From positions 124,001 through 188,000 of the forward strand of contig JANQBS010000001.1 in the NCBI GenBank assembly GCA_033085395.1: a stretch of 64,000 nucleotides of DNA. The letters run 5' to 3'. Source of the stretch: Xanthoparmelia taractica (lineage: Eukaryota > Ascomycota > Lecanoromycetes > Lecanorales > Parmeliaceae). The stretch's first letter is position 1; the number at the start of each line of letters is the position of its first letter. This document shows, piece after piece, positions 1-12,120 of the stretch. The translations under genes and the position numbers were made by a program. The notes beneath the pieces are model-generated. The model saw only the letters and a list, made by a program, of their open reading frames with translations, did no database searches and was not told the DNA's origin.

Positions 1-799
1 ACACGTTTCTGACTTGAACAAAGAAGAGGACAAGTCCAAACGAGACTACAGTTTAGTTCATTTCCGCTGCAATATACTTCGTATATCTTTTCACCGTTTG
101 CACCAATCGCAGCATCAAACGAAAGGTGGACGCTTAACTCAAGGATCTGACAATTGTCCAATCAAATGATGGGCCCGTACATGGTAAAATCAGTCTCAGG
201 ACCGAGCAGTCTTATAGGGGATAAAAATTTTCATCCTTCGAGCATCATAAGCATCTGAAACGAGCCATGGTCCAGACTCACATAAGTATTATTATTAAAA
301 AGCTTTGTGCCGCAAGGTTGGTGATCCTTTGCATACAAAGTTACAACGGAATTGCGCAAAGGACCATGACAGCTTTGCCGACCCGCACTCTATCTACTTT
401 AAGGTACCTTCAGCCGTAATTGAGCCTCACAATTCAGCCGAGATACCCCGGGCCATGCATGTCAATAAAATCTTCAACAGGTGCCATGGGACACAGAACG
501 GATAGTGCAAGTGACCGGCATGAGGCCCGTTATACAATGGGGCAGCAAAGATCGTTCCATAGAGAGTATCGCTAGCAACTGCTATTTACTGTCGATCCTC
601 GTTCAGCACCCTAGCTCTCTCCTCATTATCATACATAGCGCAAGGCGACGGACCCTTCTGTCCACGGGAGCGTACTTGCCCCAAAGCAATAGAAATATCT
701 CGCCGTAGCCCTCCTATCTGGCCTTGTCGTACTTAACAGGGCTCCTGCTCATATCGACCAGACTGGAACCAGCTCGGGAGCTTGAGAGCCTCTCTATGA
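1..799. other. Intergenic, no gene seen
   Basis: Left edge up to the end of the ING-family gene. The short open frames here have no recognisable family, no signal peptide and no consistent splice structure. A TACTTCGTA motif occurs at 75-83 and recurs near the right end of the window. Confidence 0.6.
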
Positions 800-3174
800 T
801 CATTTCTTGCCTAGTATTTTCTTGCAGTCGGGGCAGTACCATTTGACCCTTCTCCCAGGGGGCTCCTTCAAACCTACACATCCGAAGTGGAACCACTCGC
901 GTTCACACTGATCGAAAGATAAGTGAAGGCACAATAAATATTCGAACCCCACAAGAGGGATGGACTTACATTTTCGTTCTCACACGCAACCATATCCCCA
1001 TAGCTTACATCTCCGCAGTAACAGTACCTAGGTTCGTCCGCATCGATCTCCTCCCCAGCCGCTTCCTCCTCTAACTTCACCGCATTCTCTTTCTCTTTCG
1101 CGCTTGCATTTTCAACTGCTCTCTTGGCATTGGGTATAAACAATCCGCCCTTCTTCTTCGGAGCATGCTGTCTCTTGCCCACACTGACCGCGGCACCACC
1201 TTCTTGACTTTCAATCACTGGACCAGGCGCGGGACGCTTACTCCGTCTCCCAGCCGCAGTGACAATCGGCGCTGGACTTTGTGGTGGAGCTGGCGTAGTG
1301 CTTGCGCGGCGAAGATGTTCACGCGGGGTAGTAGCGGAAGGGGGCCCAGTAGAGCTGCGACGAGAGTGCACACGGCTACTAGTGCGTGGAGAAGCATGGA
1401 CGGGTTCCAGAGGAGGTTCCGCGGGCCCTTTTAGTGTCAAAGAGATGCGGCGAGGGCGCGTAGACGTCGTTATTGGCCTGGGAGTTGTAGCAGCTGTTGG
1501 CTTTTCAGGGGCCGCCATGACAGGCGTGGCAGGTGTCGCGGGCGTAGACCGTCGTGATGGTCTTGACGGAGACGGAGCTGGAGCAGCAAGTGGTACAGTT
1601 GTCGTGACTGTCTTGGTCACGATCTTCAAAGGCTCCGGTTGGGCTTGCTCAGTCTTACGCTTCTTGGAAGGTTTGACAGGTGAAATCACGGTCTCTGAAG
1701 TTGGTTTGACAGGCGAAGTTACAACATCAACCTGCTTAGAAGGGGGCTCTGGTTTGGGGGACTCTTCCCGTTTTCGCTTCTTTGCAGGAGTCTTAGTGAC
1801 TTCTTTGGGCTTTTCTTCAGAAATTGTCTTCTTCTTCGGAGCGTCCTTGGCCTTGAGCATGTTGGCGGTGGAAAGAGAGCTCTCGATCGGCTTCTCCGGA
1901 GGTGTAGCAAATATATTCTTGAGGGAATCCAGACGATGACCCAGCTTTTGAGCTTCTGAAGCCAAGATATCCGCTTGTTCGCGGGCCATCTTCTCCCTTT
2001 TCTCCTTCTTGGCAATGTTCAGCGCCATTCCTCTATTACTCAAGTTCGTGTCTGCCAACCCAAGAGAGTCGGCACTGATTTCGCCTGGCACTAACGCCTT
2101 CCCTCGTGGAGCGTTTGCGATGTTGTCATCGTCGACAAAATCTTCGCCCGCAGCGTCGCATTTAGATTTCGTACTCTTGTAATTGTCAGGCCCTCGACCG
2201 GCAAGCGACAATTCGCGCCTGATCATGGTCTCGCTTGGTGTCCATATAGCGTTCTTCTTCATTCTCTTCCTCAACTTCGCCATTTCCCATTCAGTAAGAC
2301 GCATCCATGGCGCGTGTATGCTCCCGGGCTTGGCGTCTGCTGGCGGAGGGCTCAAGAGTGATAAAGCATTGCTTGTGGATATCCCAGCAACGGCGCTGTG
2401 CACATTCGTTCCCATTGTGCCTGGAGGTCTTGGTGGTCGAGGCTGCTTGGGAAGTTTCAGCTTAGGCACCTTAGGGGCCTTTGGTGTTCTGATTCGCCCC
2501 GGTTTTCGAGACCCTCCGACACGCGATGTAGGCATTGGTATGGGCGACGGAGGTATGGATTCCCAGTCTGAGTCGGTAAAGTGGATTGGAGAGTCTGGGT
2601 TTGGAGGTGGTAGCACTTCACCAGGTACTGTAACCTTCCGACTTCGAATCCGTTTCTGAGATTTTTCAGGAGATCTGCCGGCAGCCTTCGCTGCTCTTGC
2701 GGCATCGAGACGGAGGGTGATACGAGGAGGGGGGGTCTTGCGGCTAGCTTGGGGAGATCGGGGCACTGGTGTCGGGTCTCTTGATGGAGGTTTCGGCAAA
2801 GCATGTAGCTTGGATATGATACTGTTCAGCCGATTACAATGGCGGTCCACCATTTCAAACAGACGTGATGCTTCTCCATAAGAGGACTCGCGGCAGCTGA
2901 TCGCATGGTCCAGATTATAGGATATATCCTGTCGAAGATCATGTGAACTTGGCCGCTTGTTAGGAGACAATTGGGGTAGCGACGCATATTCTTTTGTGAG
3001 CTCGTGTACTGTGTCAGCGGCAGTGATGTAGGAACCATCAAGCTTGCGTATGAGAGTCAGTGACCGAGCGAGGTCTGAGGGCAGATACTCTGTGTAGTCC
3101 AGGAAGTCGGTGACTGTAGCTTGGGCATCGGGATCTACTGGAGGGTCTTCTATCATGACCTCCATCTTTGTCAC
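800..3174 (-). CDS. ING-family PHD-finger chromatin protein
   Basis: Two exons, 3174-970 and 907-800, joined across a 62-nt intron (donor GTAAGT, acceptor CAG) give 770 aa. The N-terminal ~120 residues match the ING domain (motif FLDYTEYLPSDLARSL near residue 24). The middle is long, basic and S/T/P-rich. The C-terminus is a complete C4HC3 PHD finger: C718, C720, C731, C736, H742, C745, C760, C763, with the intron between the third and fourth zinc ligands. ING proteins are subunits of histone acetyltransferase or deacetylase complexes and read H3K4me3 through the PHD finger. The large size and long linker suggest a Pho23-type (Rpd3L complex) rather than a Yng2-type member, but this is inference. 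It diverges from the exonuclease-fold gene on the right, sharing a 0.7-kb promoter region. Family assignment is firm; the paralogue is not. Confidence 0.93.
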
Positions 3175-3875
3175 TGTCTGCGAGATAGAGCTCCAAACTT
3201 GAATCGTCGCGTAAGGTAAGATCTTACCTACCTCGCTACTTCGAAGGTCTTGGTGCCAAGAGATGGGTTTCTAGCGCGGGATGGTAGGGCTGATGCAATT
3301 GGCGGACAAGGCTGAGGCGGGAGCATCAATGCTTTTGCATCAACACTTCAAGCTCGCATTTGACCCCTCTACATCAGCAGTTGGCTCAAAAACCCACTGT
3401 ATAGGCCAAAGAAGTTTGAGGTGCAAGAAGCATCTGTCACTTGCCAACAATGGCCTGCGTGGTGCCGTAGATGTAGATCAATCTGCTGCAGGCTTCGATA
3501 TTATTCACCGTTGACTACCGTGTGCTTCCACTGCGTTTATCTACTTTTACAGAGGTCTTCTGATTGGAAACTCTGAAAGACTTCATTCCATTTGATGAGC
3601 TTCGCATATTGTGTCTCACTCCCACTCAGATACGTCCCCCCAGGGACTTTGACAGACCACGTCTTAAGTGCTCGCTGAAAGGACCTCAGCAAGCTCATCT
3701 TCTCTACCACTTCGGCCATCAAGACTACCTTATTCCTTGATCGCTTAGACTCATTCTTTGTTTTGTCTTGCTTTGCGACGTCGTAGCTTCACTTCTACGT
3801 CAAGCAAGCTAGAACTTATTTTGATGTCTCGCAGATAACTCATTCTCATCTCCTTCCTCATTCGCTACTGCCAAA
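3175..3875. promoter_or_regulatory. Divergent intergenic promoter region
   Basis: 701 bp between the starts of the minus-strand ING gene and the plus-strand exonuclease-fold gene, so it must hold both promoters. No convincing open frame and no named binding-site cluster was seen. Confidence 0.5.
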
Positions 3876-6307
3876 ATGCAAATAGGTCAGCTGGCCGGTC
3901 CTCGGGACCGATTTTGTCCAGCTGGAGCCGTTACGAAATGGCCGTATCGACACTTGTATAACACGGAAGAGTCTGAGAAAGTGTCCATTACATATTTCGC
4001 AGCTGGCAAGTTTCGATCCAGAGGATGGACCATGTAAGTTAGGGGGCGTTCCTCACTAGAGCCTGAATACTTCATCCTTCGTTGGTTCAAATACTCTTCC
4101 TTCCCATTCACACGCTAATTACCCTATCACTTTATGGGCTTGAGTGACTCTTCTCCGATGAATATTGTTGCTTAAGACAATCCTGAAACACAACAATCCT
4201 GAAACACAACAATCCTGAAACACAATCCTGCTAACACATCGCTTAGCTATTATGTCCAAACTCTGCTGGACAACACTAAACCGCTGCTGCTCATACCACG
4301 AGAGGAAGTACTGGATCTCTTCAAAGAGATCTACATTAGATTCAATATTCCTGCCGACTTTCCCGACGTGACCCGTCACCCGGGTTTCGACATTGGATTC
4401 GAAGAGGGAGGGAGCCCGCGTCCGCGTTACCTTGGCCGACTTACAGATCAAACGAGTCTCTTAGATCTCGAAGAAATGATGCCTGAGCCGGGAAAGGAAC
4501 CAGGAGGACCCCAGGTATTGGAAGATCGCACCTTCCCAGCTTTCCGACGCAAGATGGAGGCTGCGATTCTAGCCGGTAAGAATAGGCAGAAGAACGCAAA
4601 GTCCAAGAAGAAGCAAGATCGTGTGGTCCAAAAGCGAGGATGGTGTGCGCAACTGAAGCGTACGCAATGCTATCTTGGTATAAGACCTCAAGGGACGGCC
4701 AGAAAGGATGACTTTCACAATGACCCAAATCACACCTACGAGGAGAGTCAAGCCGCTCAAGCCGCGTATGAGAAGGCAGCTGGTCTAAAGCTGCCGACGC
4801 TAATTCCGAATTTGCCTGCTCCCTACCCTTTCATCAATAACGTGGTCTTCGTTTGCGTGGATATTGAATCTTACGAGAAAGACCACAAAAAGGTTACAGA
4901 GATAGGTATCTCGACGCTTGATATACTTGACTTGATGAACACTCCACCTGGAGAAGGTGGTATAGACTGGATGAAGAAGATTCGCGCACGTCATTTCAGG
5001 ATCGCAGAATACGCTCATCTCAACAATGGGGAATTTATCGCCGGCTGCGCAGACAAGTTCGAAGACAAGTTTGGAAAAAGCGAATGGATCTCGATCAACG
5101 AAGCACCACAAGTCATTGCCTCATGCTTTCGTCATCCTTTCTCTGCACCAGGCCAGTACCCTTCATATCCAGCTGATGCACGCTTTGTCGGAAGGTACGG
5201 ATCTGGCAGTCAATATTTACCTTCAGTCAACCACAACGCCCCGAAACGCAACATCGTTCTTGTTGGCCATGACATTGGGACCGACATCCAATACCTTCGA
5301 AACATTGGCTATGACGTCAGCAATTTGTCTAATCTCCTCGAAGCTATTGATACAGTCGATCTGTTTCGTGCCATGAAGCATGGCCAGAACCCAACCAGCC
5401 TTGGGTCTGTCCTCTTGGATCTCGGGTTAATCGGTTGGAATCTTCATAATGCCGTAAGTCGCATATATGTAAAGCAGTATCTACCAACAGCTGACAAGCC
5501 ACCCAGGGAAATGACGCAGGCTACACCGTGGAAGCCCTTATTGGTATCTGCTTCAAAGCCCTTTCCTATGAGCACCCCGGAGCACCCGATCCAGAACGGC
5601 TCTCCGCCGCAGCAGCTGAGGCTCAGGCCCGCCTCATCGAGGATACTGAGGAATGGGAAATAGCAGACGAAGAAGGCGGTGACGGTGGCTCCGCCGTCAA
5701 GCTCCTTCCCGCGGCCGAGATGGCCCAAGCTCGTGCCTTCCAGCAAGGGATCAACCGAGCCGTGAAAGCGGAAGAGAAGTTCAATCGAAACTACGCGAGG
5801 AGTGACGCAAGAAGCAGACAGAGAGGAGACCGCCGCGGCGGCAGGGGTACGAATGGATATGACGAATATTATCCGGCGCCGAAACCTAATATCGAGAGAA
5901 AGGGCGAGATCAAACATCACGCCGCGAACGAGAAGAAGATGAGAGAAAAGGCCGCACAGGAGCCTGACAACGATGACGGGTGGGGTTGGATCGGGGAAGA
6001 TGACGGCAAAGCTGTTGGACAGAACGACGGACATCATGAACAGCATAAGAAACCCACAAATCAAAACGGCAACGCTACAAGTAGCCAGCCCAACAGAGAC
6101 CCAGACTGCATCCCACCCCACAAGCGAGCCGTGCAGAACCACCGAATCCCAAAAGAGCCGAAAACGAAAGCGAAAGACGAGCCGGAGGAGATCCTGCTAG
6201 AAGACAAGCCGAAAGACACACCCTTGCCGCCGCAGCATCTGGTGGCGCGGTTGAAGCTGCTGGACGTGGACGGGGACGATGCTGACGGAGGCGTGTCCCT
6301 TGGCTAA
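3876..6307 (+). CDS. Gfd2/YDR514C-like RNase H-fold (DEDDh) protein
   Basis: Three exons, 3876-4033, 4247-5453 and 5507-6307, join in frame to 721 aa. The start is the first ATG of exon 1; the first join reads RGWT-IYYVQ and the second LHNA-GNDAG. The centre is a ribonuclease-H-like 3'-5' exonuclease fold of the Gfd2/YDR514C type. All DEDDh positions are visible: D258 and E260 (CVDIES), D399 (GHDIGTDIQYL), and H453 with D458 (HNAGND). The C-terminal ~170 residues are charged and low complexity. Yeast Gfd2 was found as a multicopy suppressor of dbp5 mRNA-export mutants; nuclease activity of the family is not established, so the function here is inferred. Intron 1 (213 nt) carries a 16-nt tandem repeat. 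The gene converges on the forkhead gene. Confidence 0.85.
4178..4230. repeat. 16-nt tandem repeat inside an intron
   Basis: About 3.3 copies of CAATCCTGAAACACAA, nearly perfect, lie in intron 1 of the exonuclease-fold gene. They end just before a CTAAC branch-point-like element and the acceptor at 4246. Confidence 0.85.
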
Positions 6308-7126
6308 GGATTGCTTTCTGTGGATATGCAAGGGTGGGAAAGGCTGGCACTGTCTGACTGAGGTAGGATGCTGAAATCCTCTCCTCTACTCCACCCTAAA
6401 GGCAAACCCGGCATCTACCTCAGGTGATTCTTTGTGCAGACAGAGACATTCCTCAAATGCCAGCGAATGGCCATGTGCTCTGAACCATGATCGATCTTGC
6501 AAAAGTGAAATTCTCTTCTCAATTTGGTAGTCCACAAAACAGTGTTAGAGCAACGTAGCAACATCGCTACGATCAATCTCCGCGATCCAAAGTAGACGGT
6601 TAGGTGAAAAACAATTTCATTGAATCTAGGAACAACAGGCATCTCTGAGGATTTCACCACCCCTCCCTCCCCCCCCTTCTCTTTCTCTTTCTCTCTCTCT
6701 CTCTGTGCGCCTATAAAACTCACATCTCGCAACTCCATTGTATCCAGTCTCATTTCTCGCGGCCAAAGTTGAAAAGCTCGCCGCCGCCGCTCCTCATCAC
6801 AGAACGATAGCCGCCAATCTCGAAGAAGCACAATGGCCAGCCACTCCCCGCCATCAAAGAAACGATAACCACAATCAGTACCATCGAAGAAGGTCGTTGG
6901 TGGCGTGAAAACGCAGGTAATGCATGTATGGGAAAATCGAGCTTGGAACGTAGACCCGGTGAACTATATACAATAGAACAAAAAGAAAATAAGGAAACAT
7001 CAGTCTTGTGAAGATGGCCCGAGGGCGTAGTTTGGTGAAATGGGCGTTTATGCGTGCTGTTGTCGTCGTGGTAAGGCTTTTTGAATGCGTTTTTTCTTTC
7101 TTTCATGGCGTCGGAAAGCTCACGGT
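6308..7126. other. Convergent intergenic region with CT tract and TATA element
   Basis: Lies between two convergent genes. It holds a pyrimidine tract (about 6660-6703) followed by TATAAAA at 6712-6718 on the plus strand, which looks like a promoter pointing right. The first ATG after it (6832) opens only 11 codons. Confidence 0.5.
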
Positions 7127-9367
7127 TCATGACTGTATGGCGTTCGAGGCAACGTTGCTGCGTTGCTCGTGGTAAGAGCTGATTTTGGTGAAACCCCTGC
7201 TCGAATAGTCAGCGTTATGCTGCGACATCTGAACAACGGAAGGCTGATCGCACTTCGTGATGTCAATCTCCCCATCCTCATCGTCCTTCATTCCATTTCC
7301 TCCATATGCAGTTGGTCCGTAAGGTCCTACGGGCGGTCTCGCCTTCCTTGTGGGGCTCTCGGCTCCATTCGCAACAGGCGGGGGACTGCTACTCTGCATC
7401 GCTGTTCCGTCACCAGTTCCATTCTTCACTGGGCTGATATCTGGCCAAAGTCGAGCGGGCGTGCTGCCGATATTCTCGAAGCGCCAAAATGGTGCAGGGC
7501 TACTGTCGGCCAAATGACTGGTGGGAAGCTTGACAGTGTTGGGTTGCGGCATGTTGAGATTGTAAGGTCTGGGGGCTGGTGTCCGCATCATTGGTCCGTC
7601 GTGGGCCCAAGCGCCAGATGTTAGAGTTGGAGAAGAGTCCATGGCTGTGAGGTGTCTATTTGGGCGGCGTCTGGGCATAGGTGAGGTCTCATCAGATAAC
7701 ACCGGCAGTCCGCCTTGAGTAGGACCGTAGATTGGCATTTGAGGACCGCGAGTCGGAGTGTATGACTCTTGTTGCGCTGGTGGATAGGAGGACAGAGGCG
7801 GCGTATTTCGGTCTATTGGAGACGTCTTCTTACCGTTTGCAGGAGGTGGAAGGAAGCCACCCGATTTTGAACCTCCGGCTGGAGTGCCTGGTGTAGAGGA
7901 AACACGACCTCCACCTTTGCTGGCATTCTTAGTTGCTAACGCGAGTGTTGTTTCGCGATGTTCGGGTACGAGGATCCATTTCATGCCTTTTCCCGGCTCG
8001 TCAGCACGTCGAGGCACTTTTTCGAATGCAGAGTTCAGGGAAAGATTATGCCTGATGGAGTTCTAATAAATGTTAGCTTCGATTTCTCGGTGTGGATTAC
8101 ACGCTTCACATACTTGCCACCCAGAGCTGATATTCCGATAGTATGCATAATGCGCTTTGATCCAATTGTAGATACCGTTCAAGCTCAGAGCCTGGTCCTC
8201 CGTGGACAGGATTGCCCATGTGATCATAGACGCATAACTGCAGCCAGGCTTCAGATCCTTCGAGGAGTCCAACGAGTAGTCGATCTGTTCAGTTGACTCC
8301 ATCATGATTCCACGTCGATAGGAATTAGGCGATCGCTTTTTCGCTGAGCCGGTCGCTGGTCGCTTTGGTGGCGAAGGTTCTGGTGTAACGGGTCGGGCTA
8401 GATCCGATGGTCCAGGGGCAACCGTAGTCTGCTGGCTGAGGTTCGGTCTCGTGTAGGCGTATTGTTGAGCGGAAGGCGGTGTCGGACCACTTGGAAGCGC
8501 CCCTAGGGCACGATCTGGGAGAGGCTGATGGTACCCAGTTCCAAGTTCGGCATCCAAACCTTCATTGTTCTGATGCTCAAGAACCCTATCAAGGAAGGAA
8601 GGATGAACCTCAGTCTTTCCGCTTGCTGATTGAAAGAGCATCTCAGTCCCTGCAATGGTGATGATGGTGCCACTCTTGATTTTTGTGTTCTGCCCTTTTT
8701 TAAGATTGGCTTCATCCACTCTGACGCCGTTGCGCCCGTACGCATGAACGTGCCATCCGTCATCTGACTGGCTATACCTCAGCTCGGCATGCGTCCTCGA
8801 TACTACCTTGCTCGGTCCCAGATCGATATGTATTGGTGGCTGGTCGTCGCCGCTTTCGTGCGCAGCGACTGGCCGATGATGGAACCCATCAGGCGCTCGC
8901 CCAAAGAAAACCTGGGCTGAAAGAACATAGTATGTCCACTCCCTGCCACAGATTTTGGCGAAAGCGTTGATGTTTCCTTTGCCGTATCTCTCTTCCGTCC
9001 TATGGTTTGGGTACTCTTCAGCAACGGCGACAGATTCGGAGGCGGTTTTCAGATAAGGTATGATAAGATCGGCGGTGTCTTCGGGTTCATCATCAACTGC
9101 AGTCTCATCGTCTGAGACTTCGTCTGAGACCTCGGAGATCTGAACCTCTGGTGTCCGTTTGCGCCGTGGAGCTCGGGGAGCGGCTTGACGGGTTGCCTAC
9201 ATTTATGGTTAATAGGCTGGCTGGGGCATTGCCTATTCAATCTAGGAGCTCACCTTTCGCTTCTTCGAGGCAGGTGGTGCTCTTTGCGTGGGTGAAGAGT
9301 CGAGGTCAGCAATTCGGGGATTTGGTGCCCGCTTGCGCTCGCTCCGCCGAGTAGCGGGGGTCGACAT
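7127..9367 (-). CDS. FHA plus forkhead transcription factor (Fkh1/2-like)
   Basis: Three exons, 9367-9254, 9196-8114 and 8062-7127, give 710 aa with all junctions at phase 0. The start ATG lies at the head of a basic N-terminus (MSTPATRRSERKR). An FHA phosphopeptide-binding domain spans about residues 95-215, with the core 'VVSRTHAEL' and 'YGRNGVRV'. The forkhead DNA-binding domain spans about 353-435: it begins KPGCSYASMITWAI, and the recognition helix NSIRHNLSLNSAF begins exactly at the second junction. The C-terminal 270 residues are P/S/T-rich. The FHA-forkhead order is that of yeast Fkh1/Fkh2, which control G2/M (CLB2-cluster) genes and replication timing; filamentous fungi use the homologue in cell cycle and development. 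Cell-cycle function is inference from the family. Confidence 0.93.
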
Positions 9368-10521
9368 GGTGAATACCAGTCAATGCTAACAAGGCAATCA
9401 AGTCAACAAGTTGTTACATGGTGGGTGCTGTGGGGCCGTCGATTCTGGGGGCGCTGGAAAGCAAAGTGTTGATTTGTTGATCAAGCCAGACGCAGCTTTC
9501 GGTGTCTCGCATAACGTCAGAGTTTATCGGGGAACGTACCGTAAATAGAACAAATACTACTCCGTAATGCCAGGCGCAAGACTATATCGGATGGAGGTTT
9601 TGTAGGAATAGTACACTCGGTGAAGTGGTGAAGGAGTGTAAGATGTTCAGATTGGTAATATCTTTTGCGGGCGTGGTTGGGAATTTGTCCCTCGTCAAGG
9701 AGTCGTCGAAAAGTAAAGAACGCGTGCCGTACGCGAGCTGAGTCGCTTTCAATACTGCTGTCGTTTGTGCTATTGCAATAGATTTGCTGGATGTTCAAAA
9801 GCCTCTAAGTCTTTGTAAAAAAAAAAGGATGCTCACAGTTGTAGACTTGGAAACTCTACGATTATATGTTTGGATCAAACGTTTCGTGGGTTTGCCGTGA
9901 ATTTCTTCACTGGCACTAGCCTGATTGGCTCAAATCTTCAATAAACAAGTGCCAAGACTCGAATATTCATCATTTTTGTCAACACCGCATTATGACTCTC
10001 TATTTGAGCAAATTAAATAATATCGCCAAGCGTCTAACGCCTCAGGCACTACACTGTCTGCCACTTCCGCCGCTAAGAATTGATATCGACCGTTGATAAT
10101 CTATCGGGCAGAGACTGACCAGGTAGCGCAAGCCTGGATCTGTTGGAGGGCTTTTTCTCAACAGGTCACCATCATGTTGCGACTTGCTCAGCTATGCTTG
10201 ACCGAGTTGATCCCCTAAAGCTGTGCTGTTGTTGTGCTATTGGGAGCACATCCACTAGCACGATCCAGCGCCGTGGTTTGATTGAGCGAGTTTGCTCCAA
10301 GGGCTTTCCTGTCTTCTTTCACCACTTCTAGATGGATTTGAATGTAGGTTTATGCGAAGGGTGGCCATGTCATTTTTCGCAAGCTGTTTTAACAGAGAAC
10401 GGCCCAGAAGAGCTCCGCCCTTCAAGGGCTGGAGCAAGGTGTCCGTTTTTTGCTTGTATCGTCATTCAACAACCACTGTCGTGCGACGCTTCGCCATTCC
10501 CGCTTCGAACCAAACATCCCA
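9368..10521. other. Intergenic, no gene seen
   Basis: 1.15 kb between the start of the forkhead gene and the end of the helicase gene. It must contain the forkhead promoter. A 93-codon minus-strand frame (9517-9798) has no family features and is treated as chance. Confidence 0.5.
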
Positions 10522-12120
10522 TCACTCCAGCCTCCGTATCTTCCCTCTCGTCCTGTTTCCCTTAATATCTCTCCCCTCCTCAATATCCAGCAATGCCACC
10601 CTCTTCCTCTCCCCCACCTCTTTCAATCCATCCCTAACAACCCTCGTCTCAACATTCACCCCTTCCTCCTGCCACTCCTCCATCTTTACCCCAATCCTAC
10701 CTTCGATAGCCAAAAATAAGTTCACATCCCTTTGTCCAACCAACGTGATCGCATCTCCACTTTTGCCTGCCCTTGCTGTTCGCCCAACGCGATGGATATA
10801 ATCGTCAGGGTTGCGCGGGACGTCGTAATTGATTACGAGATCAACTTCTGGAATATCAAGACCCCGGGATGCGACGTCTGTTGCTACTAAAATGCGCGCA
10901 GCTGAGGCGCGGAAGCGGGCAAGGTTGTCCGTTCGATCCTTTTGAGAGAGCACTGAGTGAAGCGATGTAACACGGTGATCTAGCAGTCTGAGCAGGCGTT
11001 CAATCAGGTTGGCGGTAGCGGTACGGTTGCAAAAGATCATGACTGCTTTCTTTGCAACGTTGCCAGCTGTGAGAAGCAAGATGTGCAGGTAGGCTTCCCG
11101 ATAGGTGAGGGGGACCTGGAGATATGTTTGTTTGAGAGTCGGCGGAACTGAAATCGCGGCGGTATCTGTCTCACATACAAAGATTGGTGGTCGGTCCTTG
11201 GCTCTTAGAAGCGACTTAACGGCCATCACTTCTGGGGTAAGCGTGGCTGTGAACAGACATGTTTGGCGCTCGGCCGAGGGTGGGAGTGCGGTCAGGCAGG
11301 TCTCAACGTCGGGGAGCATGCTACCGGGTCCAGAAGCCAATAGTCTGTCTGCTTCGTCTAGTATAACAATTTTGACACGGCGGAGTCCAATTGTCGTATC
11401 TGTGCCAGACGTAAGGATGTGGTCGGCCAACCGTCCGGGCGTAGCAATGACAACATGGGGCCGTCTCGAGAGCGCAAGAGCTTGCGGCCGCATCTCTGTA
11501 CCTCCTGTAACAAGAATCGGCTTAAGTGACTGGGGGATGGATATAGCCTTGATCTGTTCGAATATCTGTAACGCAAGCTCCCTCGTTGGCGTGAGTATAA
11601 CAGCAAATATGCCCACGGGATCCTCGGCCCATTTCTGCAGTATAGGCACAGCAAATGCCACAGTCTTCCCGCTGCCTGTTTTGCTCCCTCCTATGACATC
11701 TTTCCCTTCCAATATTTTCGGTATACAGCCTTTTTGAATGCCCGTAGGCCGTTTGATTTCCAATGCAGCCAGAGATGCGATGAGCCACGGGGAAACATTC
11801 AGCGTCGCAAAACTTGCTTCTGAGTCGACGACTTTGCCATTGCTGACAGTAGGGTGCTGGATGGCTGCAGGGTTCTTGGGGATCGGGTTATACAGCTTGG
11901 GCTTGATGCGAGACGTGGTGGAGGGTACTGGTGCTGGGGCTTCTTCTGCTACTGAGCCATCGGACCCTCTGTCCGGTATTGGGGACAGCCGTCGCCTCTT
12001 TCTAGACGTGATGGTTTCGATGGCTTCGTATGAAGAAGAAGTATTGCTCGAAGAGGCTTGTGAGGTTTTGCGGTCTGATCTTGAAGATGAGTGCGAGGAC
12101 CGCCGAATGAGCCGTGGCAT
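10522..12120 (-). CDS. ATP-dependent RNA helicase Dbp8
   Basis: Intronless, 532 aa. After a ~90-residue S/T-rich leader come all DEAD-box motifs in order: Q motif (GIQKGCIPKIL), I (GSKTGSGKT), Ia (TPTRELA), GG, Ib (TPGRL), II (DEAD), III as TAT within FTATL, IV (MIFCNR), V (ATDVASRGLDI) and VI (HRVGRTARAG). The linker sequence around the Q motif, FTATL in motif III and the length fit Dbp8, a nucleolar helicase that acts with Esf2 in 40S ribosomal-subunit assembly (early pre-rRNA cleavages). The main alternatives are the close paralogues Rrp3/Dbp5-type helicases, but the N-terminal motif (SPWLIASLAALEIKRPTGIQ) is the Dbp8 type. Confidence 0.92.
   Translation of the reverse strand: MPRLIRRSSHSSSRSDRKTSQASSSNTSSSYEAIETITSRKRRRLSPIPDRGSDGSVAEEAPAPVPSTTSRIKPKLYNPIPKNPAAIQHPTVSNGKVVDSEASFATLNVSPWLIASLAALEIKRPTGIQKGCIPKILEGKDVIGGSKTGSGKTVAFAVPILQKWAEDPVGIFAVILTPTRELALQIFEQIKAISIPQSLKPILVTGGTEMRPQALALSRRPHVVIATPGRLADHILTSGTDTTIGLRRVKIVILDEADRLLASGPGSMLPDVETCLTALPPSAERQTCLFTATLTPEVMAVKSLLRAKDRPPIFVCETDTAAISVPPTLKQTYLQVPLTYREAYLHILLLTAGNVAKKAVMIFCNRTATANLIERLLRLLDHRVTSLHSVLSQKDRTDNLARFRASAARILVATDVASRGLDIPEVDLVINYDVPRNPDDYIHRVGRTARAGKSGDAITLVGQRDVNLFLAIEGRIGVKMEEWQEEGVNVETRVVRDGLKEVGERKRVALLDIEEGRDIKGNRTRGKIRRLE

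Noticed and set aside
1259..1939. 226-codon plus-strand frame within the ING gene
   Set aside because: Antisense shadow of the basic, S/T/P-rich linker; it lacks domains, and the minus strand encodes a complete PHD protein.
5444..6142. 232-codon minus-strand frame, hydrophobic
   Set aside because: Opposite the charged C-terminal part of the Gfd2-like gene; antisense of charged codons yields hydrophobic residues.
11105..11737. 210-codon plus-strand frame within the helicase gene
   Set aside because: Antisense shadow of Dbp8, whose motifs are all intact on the minus strand.
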